A stretch of DNA of 64,000 bases, taken from NCBI RefSeq assembly GCF_025118155.1, contig NW_026251402.1, forward strand, positions 1 through 64,000, given 5' to 3'. Made by a program: the position numbers and the translations under genes. Shown piece by piece: positions 1 to 11,697 of this stretch (position 1 is the first letter of the stretch; each line of letters starts with the position of its first letter). This DNA comes from Cokeromyces recurvatus. Taxonomy: Eukaryota > Mucoromycota > Mucoromycetes > Mucorales > Mucoraceae. The notes below the pieces were generated by a model. That model saw only the letters and a list, made by a program, of their open reading frames with translations, was not told the origin of the DNA and did not search any database.

Positions 1-330
1 CTGATACGTATAGTTAATTTGAACAAGTATGGAGAGAGGTATGTATACGAAAATATATCAACAGTTTTATTAAAGCCCTGATTAATGGTGTTTAGAGTTT
101 GGTCGGTCTTCACAATCCAATTATATCTTTGAGATGTATAAATACGTGTAAATAAAAAATTTCGCACATGTTCTTATAAACTATGTCTATCGATAATGGG
201 CTTATATAACTGGAACATGTAGATCAAGGGGTTTATTATAGAACCAGCTTTATTTAATTGTTAATAAGATATTCATAAGCGTTCATGTTAAAGTTTATTT
301 ACCTGGCTTTGGTTCATTAATTAATAGTTA
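1..330. other. left edge, no gene seen
   Basis: This is AT-rich sequence with no convincing coding frame. It lies directly upstream of a Fanzor relic and may hold the eroded 5' part of that element, but I could not recognise any motif in it. Confidence 0.4.
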
Positions 331-1206
331 TTGATAAATGCAAAAAAAAAAAAAATTCGTGTGGATGAGAAAAGCAGCTTGTATTTTGGACATTTATTCG
401 TCTTAAATATTCGAGGTATCGTTTCTTCTCCTGACACTCGAATGCAATCTCAACTGTACCATACGTACTTGCAGTTAATGTTGCAGCAACGACATATCTC
501 AGAGAGATTGGACGATGGAGTCAAAAATACGGTGCTTGAACTTGCAGAGAAGATGATTGCGGATGAAGAAGTCAACCTGAAACAACATATCAGTGAATTG
601 TTGGAGAAACTTCAAGTTTTGCCATTCCAAAAGCTGAAGTTTTCATCCAAAATTTTCTATGATCAAAATGACTAGATGTTAGTGAAGAGGTTGAAAAAGA
701 AGTTTGGTCATGATGCAATTCTTGTTATTGGTAATTGATCGGCTTCAAACACAAAATACCACGAGCCAACAAGGAAAAAAGGTCTCATTCGAATGCTGAA
801 GAAAAACCGCTTCCAAGTAAAGTATTCAAGATTGACGAATATAAGACTTCTTCATGCTGCCCAACCTGTGAAAGTTCATTAGAAACGTTTAAAACAGTCG
901 TCAACCCTCGCCCCCATAAGAGAGCAGCCAAAATGCCAACTGTAAAATGTCATGGCTTATTGAGGTAAAGTAACAGTATGAATTCTATTAATACAACAGA
1001 GAATGATAATAATTATTGAACTATTAGATGTAAAAAATCGTAACTGTCTGTTGGCCAACCTTGAACAAGTCAAGGAAATTCCACGAAAGCTGTGGAATCG
1101 AGATGTGGCAGCTGTTTTAAACTTTCGAAAGATCTTGATGAGCTTGAGAGAGACATGTAAACGCCCTGATGTTTTTAGCAGAAAAGAAGCGTCAAAACCA
1201 GAATGA
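331..1206 (+). pseudogene. decayed Fanzor (TnpB-like nuclease) gene, subtype A
   Basis: Three overlapping-frame segments together resemble the C-terminal half of a Fanzor protein. First, 331-675 is an open helical stretch. Second, near 680-800 the frame reads VIGN, then a TGA where tryptophan is expected, then SASNTKYHEPTR. Third, a shifted frame near 835-960 carries IDEYKTSSCCPTC and KCHGLLR, the zinc-ribbon region. Around 1090-1150 a further frame gives LWNRDVAAVLNF, which matches the RuvC-III motif (D-x-N-A-A type). At least two frameshifts and several stops separate these blocks, so the gene is dead. Assignment rests on motif order as known for TnpB/Fanzor (RuvC-II, CxxC zinc ribbon, RuvC-III). 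The protein type differs from the copies at 9.9, 20 and 35.5 kb. Confidence 0.7.
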
Positions 1207-1934
1207 AGGAAACAATAGCAAATCTCCGCCAAAGTTATCGCTTTGGTTATTTAATGCAGGTATGTTGCTCTGAGCTTACTTAAAAATATTGGTGAGCCAA
1301 TCATTTTTTTTTTTTTGGTTTTTCGCCAATACTTTTTTTAGTAAGCACTAAATTATTTTGTTATTATCACCATTCAAATTTCTAAATTAACCAATATTTC
1401 CCAGCTTCGCTGTAGTAGACATACCTATCCACCAATTTAGTATTCACATTTATAGAATAAAATAATGCAAAATGATTGGGTAATTATATATATCCAATCA
1501 AAACTTATTGTTGCAATTATATGTGTATATTTTGTTTGTTTCAGCAAAAGATAATAAGTAATTAAATATGTAAATAAATGCAAGAAATAAAATAAAAGTA
1601 TACATAAACGCAAACACATATTATTTCGCATTAAACTTAATTACATGGACTATTATTGTTTATTTTAGTAAAATTATAGCAAAGAAAAAATCATGTTTTA
1701 AAAAAGTGATACGAAAAAAAAAAAAATAAAAAAAAATAAAAGCTGAATATGTTTTAAATCCTTTTTTTTTTTTTTCCTTTCTTTTTCTGGTTTTATAAAG
1801 CATTAAAATAATACAGAAAAAAATAAAAAAAATAAAAAAAAATAAATAACAATAATAATAATAAAAAAAAAAAATACATTCTCCTTTTTCTTTTTTCTTT
1901 TTTTCTATATTAATTATCTTAATTTTAAGGAAAT
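1207..1934. other. intergenic, AT-rich, with an inverted repeat
   Basis: No gene is seen. The left part contains the inverted repeat annotated separately; the right part (about 1660-1930) is almost pure A/T with homopolymer runs and probably holds the promoter of the BTG/Tob gene that starts at 1935. Confidence 0.5.
1274..1346. repeat. imperfect inverted repeat, about 22-nt arms
   Basis: The arm at 1274-1295 begins gcttactt and ends tattggtga. The arm at 1324-1346 is its near complement (cgccaata...agtaagc). The loop of about 28 nt is T-rich. It could be the end of a decayed element or a hairpin; its relation to the adjacent Fanzor relic is not established. Confidence 0.5.
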
Positions 1935-2609
1935 ATGTATATCGAAATAGCACAAGCAGTTGAATTCCTTGGAAGACTTTTGCAATCGAAACTTGATCAA
2001 GAAACAGTGACGAAATTTAAAGATAAGCTAACGGAATTGCTTAAAGTTCGTTTTGAAGATCATTGGGATCCTCAACAACCTTATAGAGGTAATGGATATC
2101 GAGCTATTTCTAATTTTAATGGCCAATTAGACCCTATTCTGATTACAGGTAAATGAATATACAGAATAACCAAAAAAAAAAAGAAGAAATTGACTGACAT
2201 TCTGTAAATAGCATCTGTTCAAGCAAACATTCACCATGACCTTATTCAAACTCATCTTCCTCGAGATTTTGTACTTTGGATTGATCCTTTCTCAGTTTCC
2301 TACCGAGTAGGTGATCATGGTAATATCATGACATTGTTTGAGGATCGTTCTCGTGGACGAATTACAATGAAAATGGATCCTTCAACTAATAATATAACCA
2401 CCAATTCAAATACTAAATCACCAACTAATTCACCCATGATGCAATATCTGCAGCCACGAACATCAACCCCCATTCGCATTTCACCTCCTAACAGCCCTGA
2501 AACCCTCTTATTGAAAGGACAACAAACTCCTAACATTCATTCTTCCTCACCTTTAAGTAAAAAAAATAATGAAGAAAAGCCAAATAAAGGTTTAGTTATG
2601 GCCGTCTAA
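1935..2609 (+). CDS. BTG/Tob family anti-proliferative protein
   Basis: Two exons, 1935-2148 and 2212-2609, join in frame (phase 1) to give about 203 residues. The first about 115 residues match the BTG/Tob domain: start MYIEIAQAVEFL, the block DHWDPQQPYRGNGYR, then LWIDPFSVSYRVGDHG. In animals this domain bridges mRNA deadenylases (CAF1 of CCR4-NOT) and transcription regulators; a deadenylation role here is inferred. The C-terminal part (residues about 120-203) is low-complexity, rich in Ser, Pro, Thr and Asn, and looks disordered. It ends only 72 bases from the stop of the convergent small gene at 2682-3077. Confidence 0.88.
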
Positions 2610-2681
2610 ATGTTGTACATATTTGTTTTTTTTTGTTTTGTTTTTTTCTTTTGCTCTTTTTATTTTTAATATAGCTTTTTA

Positions 2682-3077
2682 TTAAAAACTCCCTCGTCTT
2701 TGTAAATGTTCACGAGCAGATGTACGCAAAGATGTCAATGGATTCTATTTAATAAATCAATTAATGACATTCACTAAAAAACATTTCATAAAGATTGTTT
2801 ACCCGAACAGATTCTTCTTCAGCAATTCTTTTTAAAGGAATGTAAATTAAAAGAAAACTAATCCCCAAAGTTAAAATTATATACAAAACTATTTTCTAAT
2901 AAGAAGATTGTTTAGTTTAATCGTACCATATATATATATATATATATATTTAAAAAAAAAGCAAAAAACAAAAATAAAAACCTCTTGAAGTAAATAACTG
3001 ACTAATTTAGTAGATGCCGTTAAATAGCCTAATCCAAAAGCTAATAATATACCAATTACTTTAAACATTAATAACAA
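2682..3077 (-). CDS. small membrane protein, function unknown
   Basis: Three exons on the minus strand, 3077-2982, 2895-2803 and 2744-2682, all joined in phase 0, give 83 residues. Two hydrophobic stretches are visible: residues about 4-30 (FKVIGILLAFGLGYLTA) and about 34-53 (VLYIILTLGISFLLIYI). They are followed by a short basic tail ending HLQRRGSF. The clean splice phases and conserved coding look support a real gene. I do not recognise a family. Topology suggests a two-pass protein of an internal membrane. An earlier start or extra 5' exon cannot be excluded. Confidence 0.6.
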
Positions 3078-3926
3078 CCAAAGGCTGAATTAAAGAAAAA
3101 CAAAGCTCTTAATCCTTCCTTCCTTCCTTCCTTTATTTATTTTTCAAAGAAAAAAATAACAAACTTCTATCATTAATGAAACTAAAAAAAAAGAAAAGAA
3201 AAAGGAATAAATATGTGTACACATAAAATTATTTGAGCAATCAATTTTTTTTTTTAAAACATTTTTATACAAAAAAATAAATTATTGAAAAGGAGAGGAA
3301 TATAATTTTATACAAAAGCAAAGTAAAGAATGATCTGTGTATATGTACAAAAAGGAAGAAAATAATAATATGTTATTAAAATATAAATAGAAACTAAGTT
3401 AGACTATAGCAGTTAACTTTCCCTCCTTCAAAAGTGTACCTTAAAAGAATCTTGCGATTAACTAGACTGTAAATTCTAATTACACATCGTTAATAATTCT
3501 CTTCTATTTTTGCTTTTTTTATATGTAGTGGACTCCGTTGTTTCTTTTACTATCGTGCTCACAATTATTACAGCTTAAAAAAAAAGTAAGTATTCGTGAT
3601 TGGGAGGTTTTTATTTATATTTTTATTTGCACGAAAGCCAAGTTAAAAGATTAAATATGAAAATTATAATGTCTAAAATTTGAGTCCTTCATAGACCTTT
3701 TGTTCAGTGAATGTGTCTAACAGTTATCTTTGGCATGTAAAAAAAAAAAAAAAAATCACTTTGTCTAATTCATTATATGAATATTATTTTGTATCACGTC
3801 TTAATATGCCCATCTACAAATTATGCATCTTACTAAAAAAAAAAAAAAGAAAAAGAAAAAAAAAAAAGAAAAAGAAAAAAAAAAAGAAAAAAAAAAAAGA
3901 AAACCTGCTGTAACAGTAGCAGTTAA
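3078..3926. other. intergenic, no gene seen
   Basis: This is AT-rich DNA with homopolymers. It includes an A/G run at about 3835-3902 in which tracts of A are interrupted by single Gs. It lies between the 5' side of the small membrane gene and the 3' end of the STB6-like gene. No tRNA or coding frame was recognised. Confidence 0.5.
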
Positions 3927-5227
3927 TTATGAATTTCCAAAAGGGGTATCGTTATTTTTTGAAGTATGTTTGCTACCACTAAGCCAATGAATCCATTCAC
4001 AAACTTTAAGCCAATAATGATTAAAATAATTCCCAATAATCAACATAGTAGTAATTGATTGTTGTGAATCATCCATTTTACGCTCCAATAAACCTACTTT
4101 ACCATAAAATGTACCTACATTATCTTCAATATCTTTCAATTTTTCATTCAAGACTTTTAATTCATAATGTAGTTTGGCACTACTATCTTCTACTTCTTTT
4201 AATCTTCTTTCTGTTTCATTTTGTTCATCTATCACTTTACGTGAATCCCTTTGAAGACTTGAAAAGGCCGCTACACGTCTTTCATAGGTCTCCTTTAGTT
4301 GAGCCGCTGTCTTTTCATAGAGATTCGCTAAATCCTTCATCTCTTCATATGTATGTTGTAAGGCCTTTTGTTGTTGACAGAGTCGTTCATAGGTCATATA
4401 CGTTTGAATATTCATTGTCACGATCGGCCTCAGTTCGACCTCAGTTTCACTAATGATAGATGAAGAGTGTTGTTGATTTTGATTTGATAATGGTAGTGGT
4501 AACAAGGCAGCTAAAGTCTGTGATCGTTCACATTGCTGTTCTGAATAATATGTGTCATGTGTAGTATTATGCAATGTCTTGGGATCTAATGAGTTCAAAA
4601 ATAATGGATCAAATAAGACACTATCAGAGACTGACCTTGTATGTCGTATTGAAAACCCAGTTTGCTTTATGGGCATCTTACAAGGTACAAAATCCTCTCC
4701 AACAATTGTGGTAGGTAAGTAGAGCCTATTTGAAGATTGGGCTGTTTCAGACGATTTAGATACATGAAGCTTCGGTAATTTCATTCTATTCGATGATGGT
4801 AAATCTTGTTCAGATAATATAACATGATTTATATCTTTATTGGATATATCAATCTCGACTGTTTCTATATTATCAGTAGAAGCAGAAGCAGAAGCAGAAG
4901 CAGCAGCAGCAGAAGCAGAAGCAGCAGAAGCAGCAGAAGCGGCAGTAGCAGCAGTAGCAGCAGTAGCAGCAGTAGCAGTATTATTATTATTATTATTAGA
5001 AATAGTAAAAGATAATTGAGAGAGCTTTCGGGATGAGGTACTATGAGTGGGATAAGATTCTTCTTCTTGTATGAATGAAGTATGTCCACTACTATTAGCA
5101 CTAATGTTACTACTGTTTTCTAGAAAACTCAAAGACTTGGGAGATAAAATGGATGAGCTTAAACTTTCATGAACTTGAGATAATGAAGATAATAAAGGAG
5201 ATGGTGTTGATGTAGAGGGTCGACTGC

Positions 5228-5261
<34 letters not shown>

Positions 5262-6854
5262 GATTTCTTTCTTGTTATTCGTGCTATCATTATTAATCCA
5301 TGGAATTGAACCAGCTACTCTGGTCAACATATCAACAGCAGCACCACCTGTTCTTGTCGTGCGTTTAAGCATATGCATTAGTTCATTTTGCTGTTCTGAG
5401 TTATGAAGTGTGTTTCCATTATTAGTATAATTGCTACTCGTTCCGCCTCCTTTTAATCTTGGTCTCCAAATGGCTCTAAGACTTTCAATAGTGGCATGAT
5501 GACGAAATACTTCTGGATCTGATGTTTCATTGAATAGAGGTGAATTTGTCGTACCTGAGATATCATCCAGCTTTGATTTAATGACCTTTGTAACCTTAAG
5601 TTGGCTAAAATTATATTCATTTAACTTTGCCAATGTGTCTATATCAATGAATTTCGTTGCTCTTATATTTTTATAACGTTGATAATCACCAATATCAAAT
5701 CGAAAGGCTTCATAGTCTATAAAGGGGTCTTTGATAGTAGTAAAGTTATAATCTTGTAATTTGTTTTTACACACAAGTAATTTGGATATAATTGCTGCTA
5801 ATAAATGAGGCTCCATCCAAGCTTCTTTCAATGTAAACTAAAAATATATATATATATATATATTGATATCATTTTTACTCCCTCTCTCTTTCTTTCTCTT
5901 TCCTTTTCCTCCCTCCCCTACTTACCTCTGTTGTTTTAATAGGATTATATTTAGTATAAAAGCTCCATAGTGCGTTTGTTGTTTCATTACATATTAGACC
6001 ATCAATGTAATCTTTATCTAGTAAATTAAATAGATATAACGCTATTTGTACTAATGAAACCAAGTTAATAACTGCATCTTCAAAATGAACAGCATCTGCA
6101 ATTTTATAGAGTGATCTAAATTTCTCTTCTGAAGCAGGACTAATAGCAACATCTACATATGAATACAATTTACACTATTTATATCTATCTTTATTAACCT
6201 ACTTGAGTGGTCGAAGATTAAGAGAGCTCCTGCCTGTACAATTTGTTCTTCGTAAATTAATGTTAACATATACTTTCTTTATCCATTTATCGTAATCACC
6301 ATCAGGTATAAGTATCATATCAGTATCAAATGGTAATTCACCAGGATTAGTTAATAAAATTTCTCCTAATGGTGTTGGTTTTGACTTTAAGTGAGCACCC
6401 AGATTTAAAAATGTCTGAATTTGAGGTCGAGGATGTTGTAATTCAGCTGTTGAAATAGCAATGACTGCAACTTGAATCTAAAAAAAAAAGAAAAACACAC
6501 ACACACACACCATTATAATAATTAAATGTACATCCTATTTTAATTTGAATTTAACCTACAACATGATTTTCATCTCCTGTAAATACTTTAACAACATTAG
6601 AAGGTACTTTACGATCACACACCCTATATAAAAAAATAGAAACATGAATGAAGAGTATAATCACATGTAAATAAATGAGAATAATAATAATAATAATAAT
6701 AAAAGAGCTATGAATTTTACCATTGTTCAACAATATAGATCTGGTAACCTCTTAATTCTTTTTGTTCTTCAATTACACTAAGACCACAGGTGGCAGCCAT
6801 TTGAAGTGCTCTTTTTCTTTCTGCAAATACAATTCTCTTTTTTTCTGTCGTCAT
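3927..6854 (-). CDS. STB6-like protein (Sin3-binding protein family)
   Basis: Five minus-strand exons: 6854-6721, 6623-6560, 6477 to about 6200, about 6150-5926, and 5837-3927; about 880 residues. Exons 1-4 form the fungal STB6-like N-terminal domain. Visible blocks are YQIYIVEQWVCDRKVPSNV, NLRRTNCTGRSSLNLRP and LICNETTNALW. The large last exon is low-complexity, with runs of Asn, Ser and Ala (trinucleotide repeats at 4876-4995 and 5230-5265). It then has a coiled coil (about residues 720-850) and a C-terminal hydrophobic segment near LIIGNYFNHYWL. Yeast STB6 was found as a Sin3-binding protein; its molecular role is unclear. The junction of exons 3 and 4 does not close in frame with canonical GT-AG sites, so one base may be wrong there. 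Confidence 0.8.
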
Positions 6855-6895
6855 TATCTGTTGTATATATATTTAAAAAACACATGTACAAAAGT

Positions 6896-6927
<32 letters not shown>

Positions 6928-7027
6928 TCAATTATCAGATTTGGAAATATTTAGTGAACGTGACACATAAAAAAACCAGATCATCCACCCAAAAAAAAAA
7001 AAATCTCATTACATATTTTATTTAAAT

Positions 7028-9146
7028 TCATGTTGGTGAAGAAAAAGAAGTAACTCGAGTAATAAATCGACTAAATAAAGCAGCAATAAAAGCCATCAGA
7101 CCACCAAAGATAAGTACAGGAGTTACAGTAGATATAAATTTTTGTTCACCATCTTTTATAGCATCTGTTACAGCAAAGATGAAAGATGAAATAATGGCCA
7201 CTGCAAATTGTGGGAAGACGATATACATATTATGAACACCTAAAATCATTCCAGCATCGAATTCATCATTCTCTTGTTGAAGCTCTTCTTCATTCACATT
7301 ACTACTACTACTACTACCACTATTACTATTACTACCTCGCTGAATAGTGGCGGCATTGATAATTAAATTTTGTCTCCTTTCATCTTCAAAACTGACATAT
7401 TCACCTACAAGTGAAAAGGGAATCCAAAGTACTATAGCCCATGGTATGCCCATGATAGCCAAGATACATGTAGCTGTTGTAACATTCTTTACAAATAAAG
7501 TGGATATCAACGCAATACCTACCGTCATATGTGATAGAGTATAGATATTAAGTAAAGAAAATATTTTCATGTAAGAGAATTTCGTAGCAGCAGCGGGTAT
7601 GATTAAGCCAGCAATCACAGAAACAATAGAGTAGCAGAGTAAGGCAAATGATCCTGCTCTTGTTCCTTTAGCCCAATCAATAGGTATATCAGGTATTGTT
7701 GGACGATGAGTAGCAAAATAGATATCAGAAACCCATTGCGTGCTATAGAATAAGAAAGGAAACCAACCCATCCAAGCAAAGAATTGTGTATTACATAATG
7801 TTTGAATTGGCTTTGGTAAGAACCGAAAGGCTCTCCAAATATAATAGAATATGCTATACCAAGGCCTATTTAAAATAATGTTAATGTTAGTGTTAACAAA
7901 AAAGTTTAATTATTATATGACTTAACTGGTTCATATCTAATTCTTCTTTTCTTTTATTTACTTTTTCTTTTGTAGTGACGCATGTGATGGTTAAAGCAAT
8001 AATAAATACAAAAATGGATATTATACAAAATACTTTGACTTGTGAATCACCTAACCAAGGGAAATATTTCACTAAATCTATAAAACCAACAAAGTAACCG
8101 ATTACCATAGCTGTATTACTCATACGTGCACTCCATGCATTTGCAATATCCTGTTGCCAAAGTGGTGGTATATCCAAAATTAAAGCACGACAAATAGCTT
8201 GAACTGCATTTAATGTGAAATCCAAGAAATAAAATGATGCTACAGCCACAATAATAGCATTTGTATGTGCCTAGTAATTATGTGTGTATTTGCGTGCTTG
8301 TAAATTAGTCTTTATGCTTGAGTAATAGCATGTATTATTTATACACTTACTGCTTTATTAATTACATTCATATTATCATTATCAGATGTTAATACAGTTG
8401 AAATCCAATATCCAATTTCTTTTGCATAAGCAACTCCAACCATTGAAATGCAAGTCAATATACCTGCTACAATAATAAACGGTCTTCTTTTACCTAATCT
8501 TGAAGTACATTTATCACTGAAAGCACCAATTAACTACAAATAACTTTAGAAAAATAAAATAAAATAAAAAAAGAACCAATTTTTTTTTCAAATATATAAT
8601 TAAACTCTACAGGCTGAACAATAAGACCCGACAAAGGGCCAGCTAACCATACTAATGCTGTTAATTCCTTTGAAAGATCGAGTGATAATAAATAAGGTGT
8701 ACCATATCTTATTACCCGCAAAAAAAAAAAAAGAAATAAAAAAGATGGAATGAAAATAAATAAATAAATAAATAAATAAATTAACTTTCCTTAATAACAC
8801 TTACGATAATTCAACTGTCCCTTTTATGTATTTATTAAAATGATGTGTTTAATACATTATCTTCTTGCATTTAAACTATTTAACTTTACTTACAGGTAAA
8901 TTGTACACCCGCCATACAAACAGTCAAAGTTAATATTTCAAATAAACTTAATCCTGGTATATTACTATCATCTATATTCACTTTTTGCTTCGCATAACTT
9001 ATTGCCTTTCCTGTACTATTATAAGTCGATGCCTCGAATCCTGATCTTCTTCTTTGATATATTGGTCTAGTTACAGGTGGTTTATTATTATTTTTATTAC
9101 TCTTTCTTTCACCTAATAAAGGCGTCTTTACATTTATTCCAGGCAT
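7028..9146 (-). CDS. sucrose/alpha-glucoside:proton symporter (GPH/SUT family)
   Basis: Six exons (9146-8894, 8820-8805, 8707-8611, 8533-8351, 8270-7927, 7865-7028) join in frame to 576 residues. The second exon is only 16 nt and encodes the WTVELS part of the motif FTWTVELSYGTPYLLSL, which is typical of plant SUT and fission-yeast Sut1-type transporters. Other family marks are LVWLAGPLSGLIVQP, GAFSDKCTSRLGKRRPF between helices 2 and 3, and GWFPFLFYSTQWV after the central loop. About twelve membrane helices are expected, with a long hydrophilic N terminus (about 70 residues) and a Ser/Asn-rich loop near residue 480. Known relatives import sucrose, maltose or related glucosides with protons across the plasma membrane; the exact substrate here is unknown. 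Confidence 0.92.
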
Positions 9147-9337
9147 TTTTTTTTAAAAAAATATATATATATATATTGTATTTTATATACGGTTTATGTA
9201 AATTTGTAGGTTTAAATTATATATACATCTAAAAAAAAAACAAAAGAAAGAAAGAAAAAAAAAAAAAGAAAAGGCTCGAATGCATATAAATATTTAACAG
9301 ATAACAACGGCCGCTCTTAATGCAGTCTTTGAATTTC

Positions 9338-9401
9338 AAATTCAGACAATGTTAGTATTTTTCTGGACGAATCAAAATTAATTTTCAGACGTTTAGCTTA
9401 C
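9338..9401 (+). repeat. left terminal inverted repeat of the Fanzor element
   Basis: It contains ttcagacaatgttagt, then ctggacgaat, then aaaattaattttcagac and gtttagcttac. The reverse complement of 11698-11754 reads the same blocks in the same order, with few mismatches but lacking about 11 bases between the first two blocks. Confidence 0.85.
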
Positions 9402-9860
9402 CTTTTTTTGGAAAAAGTAAAAATCGAAATTAGATGTTTGTTTAGACTTTTTCACCTACTAGACATCCAATAATGTAGTATATTCTAATTGGTAATTGCC
9501 AAATAATAATTTCTGGACCTGTAGGCCGAGAGACAGTGGATGCAGATGGATCTCTGAGACTGAATTTATTTAAAAGCTTGGAGGGCAAGTGAGTGTGCCT
9601 AATTCTATAATCTTAAGCCAAATAATCCTTTATAAACATTTTGCTTACAACACAACTGGTAATAGCCTCAAGTGTTTGAACCATAAGCAAAGATCGAAAA
9701 AAAATTAACAACCTCCGCTCGGCGGGATCCTACCCTCCCCCACACCACACCCACCACCAGTAATAGGATAAATGTTGTCCATATAATCACCTTTGTTTTT
9801 CTAAAAAAAAAAAAAATCTTAGATAAATTGTTTTTCTTTCACTTTCTTACTCTATTGAGC

Positions 9861-11489
9861 ATGTCTAATGAATATCGGTCTGGCATTATTAAAATAAAAA
9901 AAGAAATGATTTTCAACAATCTACTGGTATTTAATGAAGGTCAGAATTTAATAAAAAATATATATAAAAGTTTTTACTAACTGATATTACAGCAAATGCA
10001 AAGTGTACCGACTGTGAAGAAGTAGGACATTTCAATAAAAACTATTACAAATGCAAGTTTTACAAAGGAGCAGCCGCTGATGATGGTACGGCAGTTTAAT
10101 ATTATACAATAATGATCACGTATAGTTGGAACTTCAAACAAGAAAAGAAAGGCAAAGCAAAAGTTTGAAGCAAGCTAAACAAACAGCAAAACGACAAAAG
10201 ACCACAAATGATAATGTGACCAATCTTCATTGTAAGAAATGCTGTGGTGATAATCATTCTACAGCAAGATCTCCCTTATGCCCATACAATATAACACCTG
10301 AAGACAGCTAAGATTGTTTTATGATGTTTTCAATTTTGGGAAACCGCGCTACAGAGGGTGAGTATAGATAAAGATTGTATCAAATCAGCCTTATGTATTT
10401 CTTACTTTTATATTTGTAGCATTGCTGAATTAACACCAGATGGAAACAACCAGATCCTTTTTTTTGGAAACTTGATACGGACTGATGGTTTTGTTGTTGA
10501 CTTTTTTTGTTTTACAAAAGATGTCAAGCCAGTTACGGTCCTTCTTTGCAACGCTTTGAGTTGACTCTTCACGACTTTACTTTACCAGAAGTAGCAAAGG
10601 ATTATCATCCAATTTTTGTTGACTCTAGGCGAAAGTCTGTATTCACTGCTGTGAGTGGTTTAAACGAGTCTAGACACCCAATAATCCGCTGCAGTACTAA
10701 AGAGTATTATCAACTTACTGGTTCGACTGTTTTTTTCTGCCCAGTAGCAATTTTTGAAAAGTCAAAACGGAATCAAGAATTCCCTCAACCAGGACATCAA
10801 ACCCGGAGCGTTTTTTAGACTATGTTCAATATCTGTTTGACAACATAAATACTTCGTTCAACTTTTACAATCCCAGTACTGCAAAAAAAACGCTTCCAAC
10901 TTTATCAAGGGAGACAAAAAGCGCAAGAAACTATGGTCAATATGCTTGTAAATGGCAACACCAAATATAATCAAAGTAGGAAAAACAAGAAGAGGCTGAA
11001 AAAAAGAAACAAAAGAAGGAAAGAAAGAAAAGACCAAATAAGAACGATGCTATCAAGTATAAATATTTCCTACTTGATTATATTCAAACAGTTATTAATT
11101 AATTTTTTCTTTAGAAAAAAAACTGAATAAATGGAGGCCCATCAAATATAAAGAAGACAAGACGAAAGTTCCTCTGATAGTATTTAAAAGTGAAATGTTC
11201 AATAAGGAACACCAACAAGATCAGGACGCTCAGATGTAGGATGACAGGTATTTTATGGCGCGCGCTGAAAAGGCAAGAAGCGGCTGGACAACTTATCACA
11301 ATCACAATTGACGAGTTCCGAACATCCAAAGTATGCAGTAGATGCCAAACTCTAACCTTGATGCCAGCCTTGCCTGCTACTAAATTGAATGTGCTGGCCT
11401 GTTCTTCTTGCCATACTCTTCTTTGTCAAAGAGACATTGATGCCTTCCGAAACATGCTGACAATCTCTATCAGCATTTGGCAGGGATGA
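9861..11489 (+). pseudogene. decayed Fanzor gene with CCHC-like zinc knuckle, subtype B
   Basis: Start at 9861 (MSNEYRSGIIKIKKE). A GT-AG intron at 9940-9992 leads into ANAKCTDCEEVGHF, a zinc-knuckle-like block. A second intron follows, then a frameshift near 10170, then LHCKKCCGDNHSTARSPLCP. Further on come LTLHDFTLPEVAKDYHPIF and VDSRRKSVFTAVSG (the RuvC-I region; the aspartate is kept). Next are frames resembling LFDNINTSFNFYNPSTAK and MVNMLVNGNTKYN. The last block, 11190-11489, holds TGILWRALKR, IDEFRTSKVCSRC and QRDIDAFRNML, that is, the zinc ribbon and RuvC-III aspartate. Multiple frameshifts make it non-functional. Family assignment comes from the order and content of these motifs. Confidence 0.8.
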
Positions 11490-11697
11490 GAAAGACCAAC
11501 ACCTTTTCATCGCACTACCACCACCACTACCACACCGCCACAGTCATCGCTGTAATAAATACAGCTTACCTAGTGTATTTAGATGACCACATTCACTCAA
11601 CTTCTGTTGTTTGAATGCTTTACAGGTAGGCGTCTGAAAATTATGTTTACTTTGTTTAAAAACTAATCTCACTTCTTCTAAATTTTATTCTTCGTTT

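Noticed and set aside
4865..5101. Frames on both strands reading as poly-Leu or Arg-Ser repeats across the STB6-like gene
   Set aside because: They are shadow frames of the trinucleotide repeats in the real minus-strand exon and have no other support.
9720..9770. GC-richer patch with CCCTCCCCCACACCACACCC inside the Fanzor element considered as a telomere-like or regulatory repeat
   Set aside because: It is a single short pyrimidine-rich patch without repetition; no support for a specific function.
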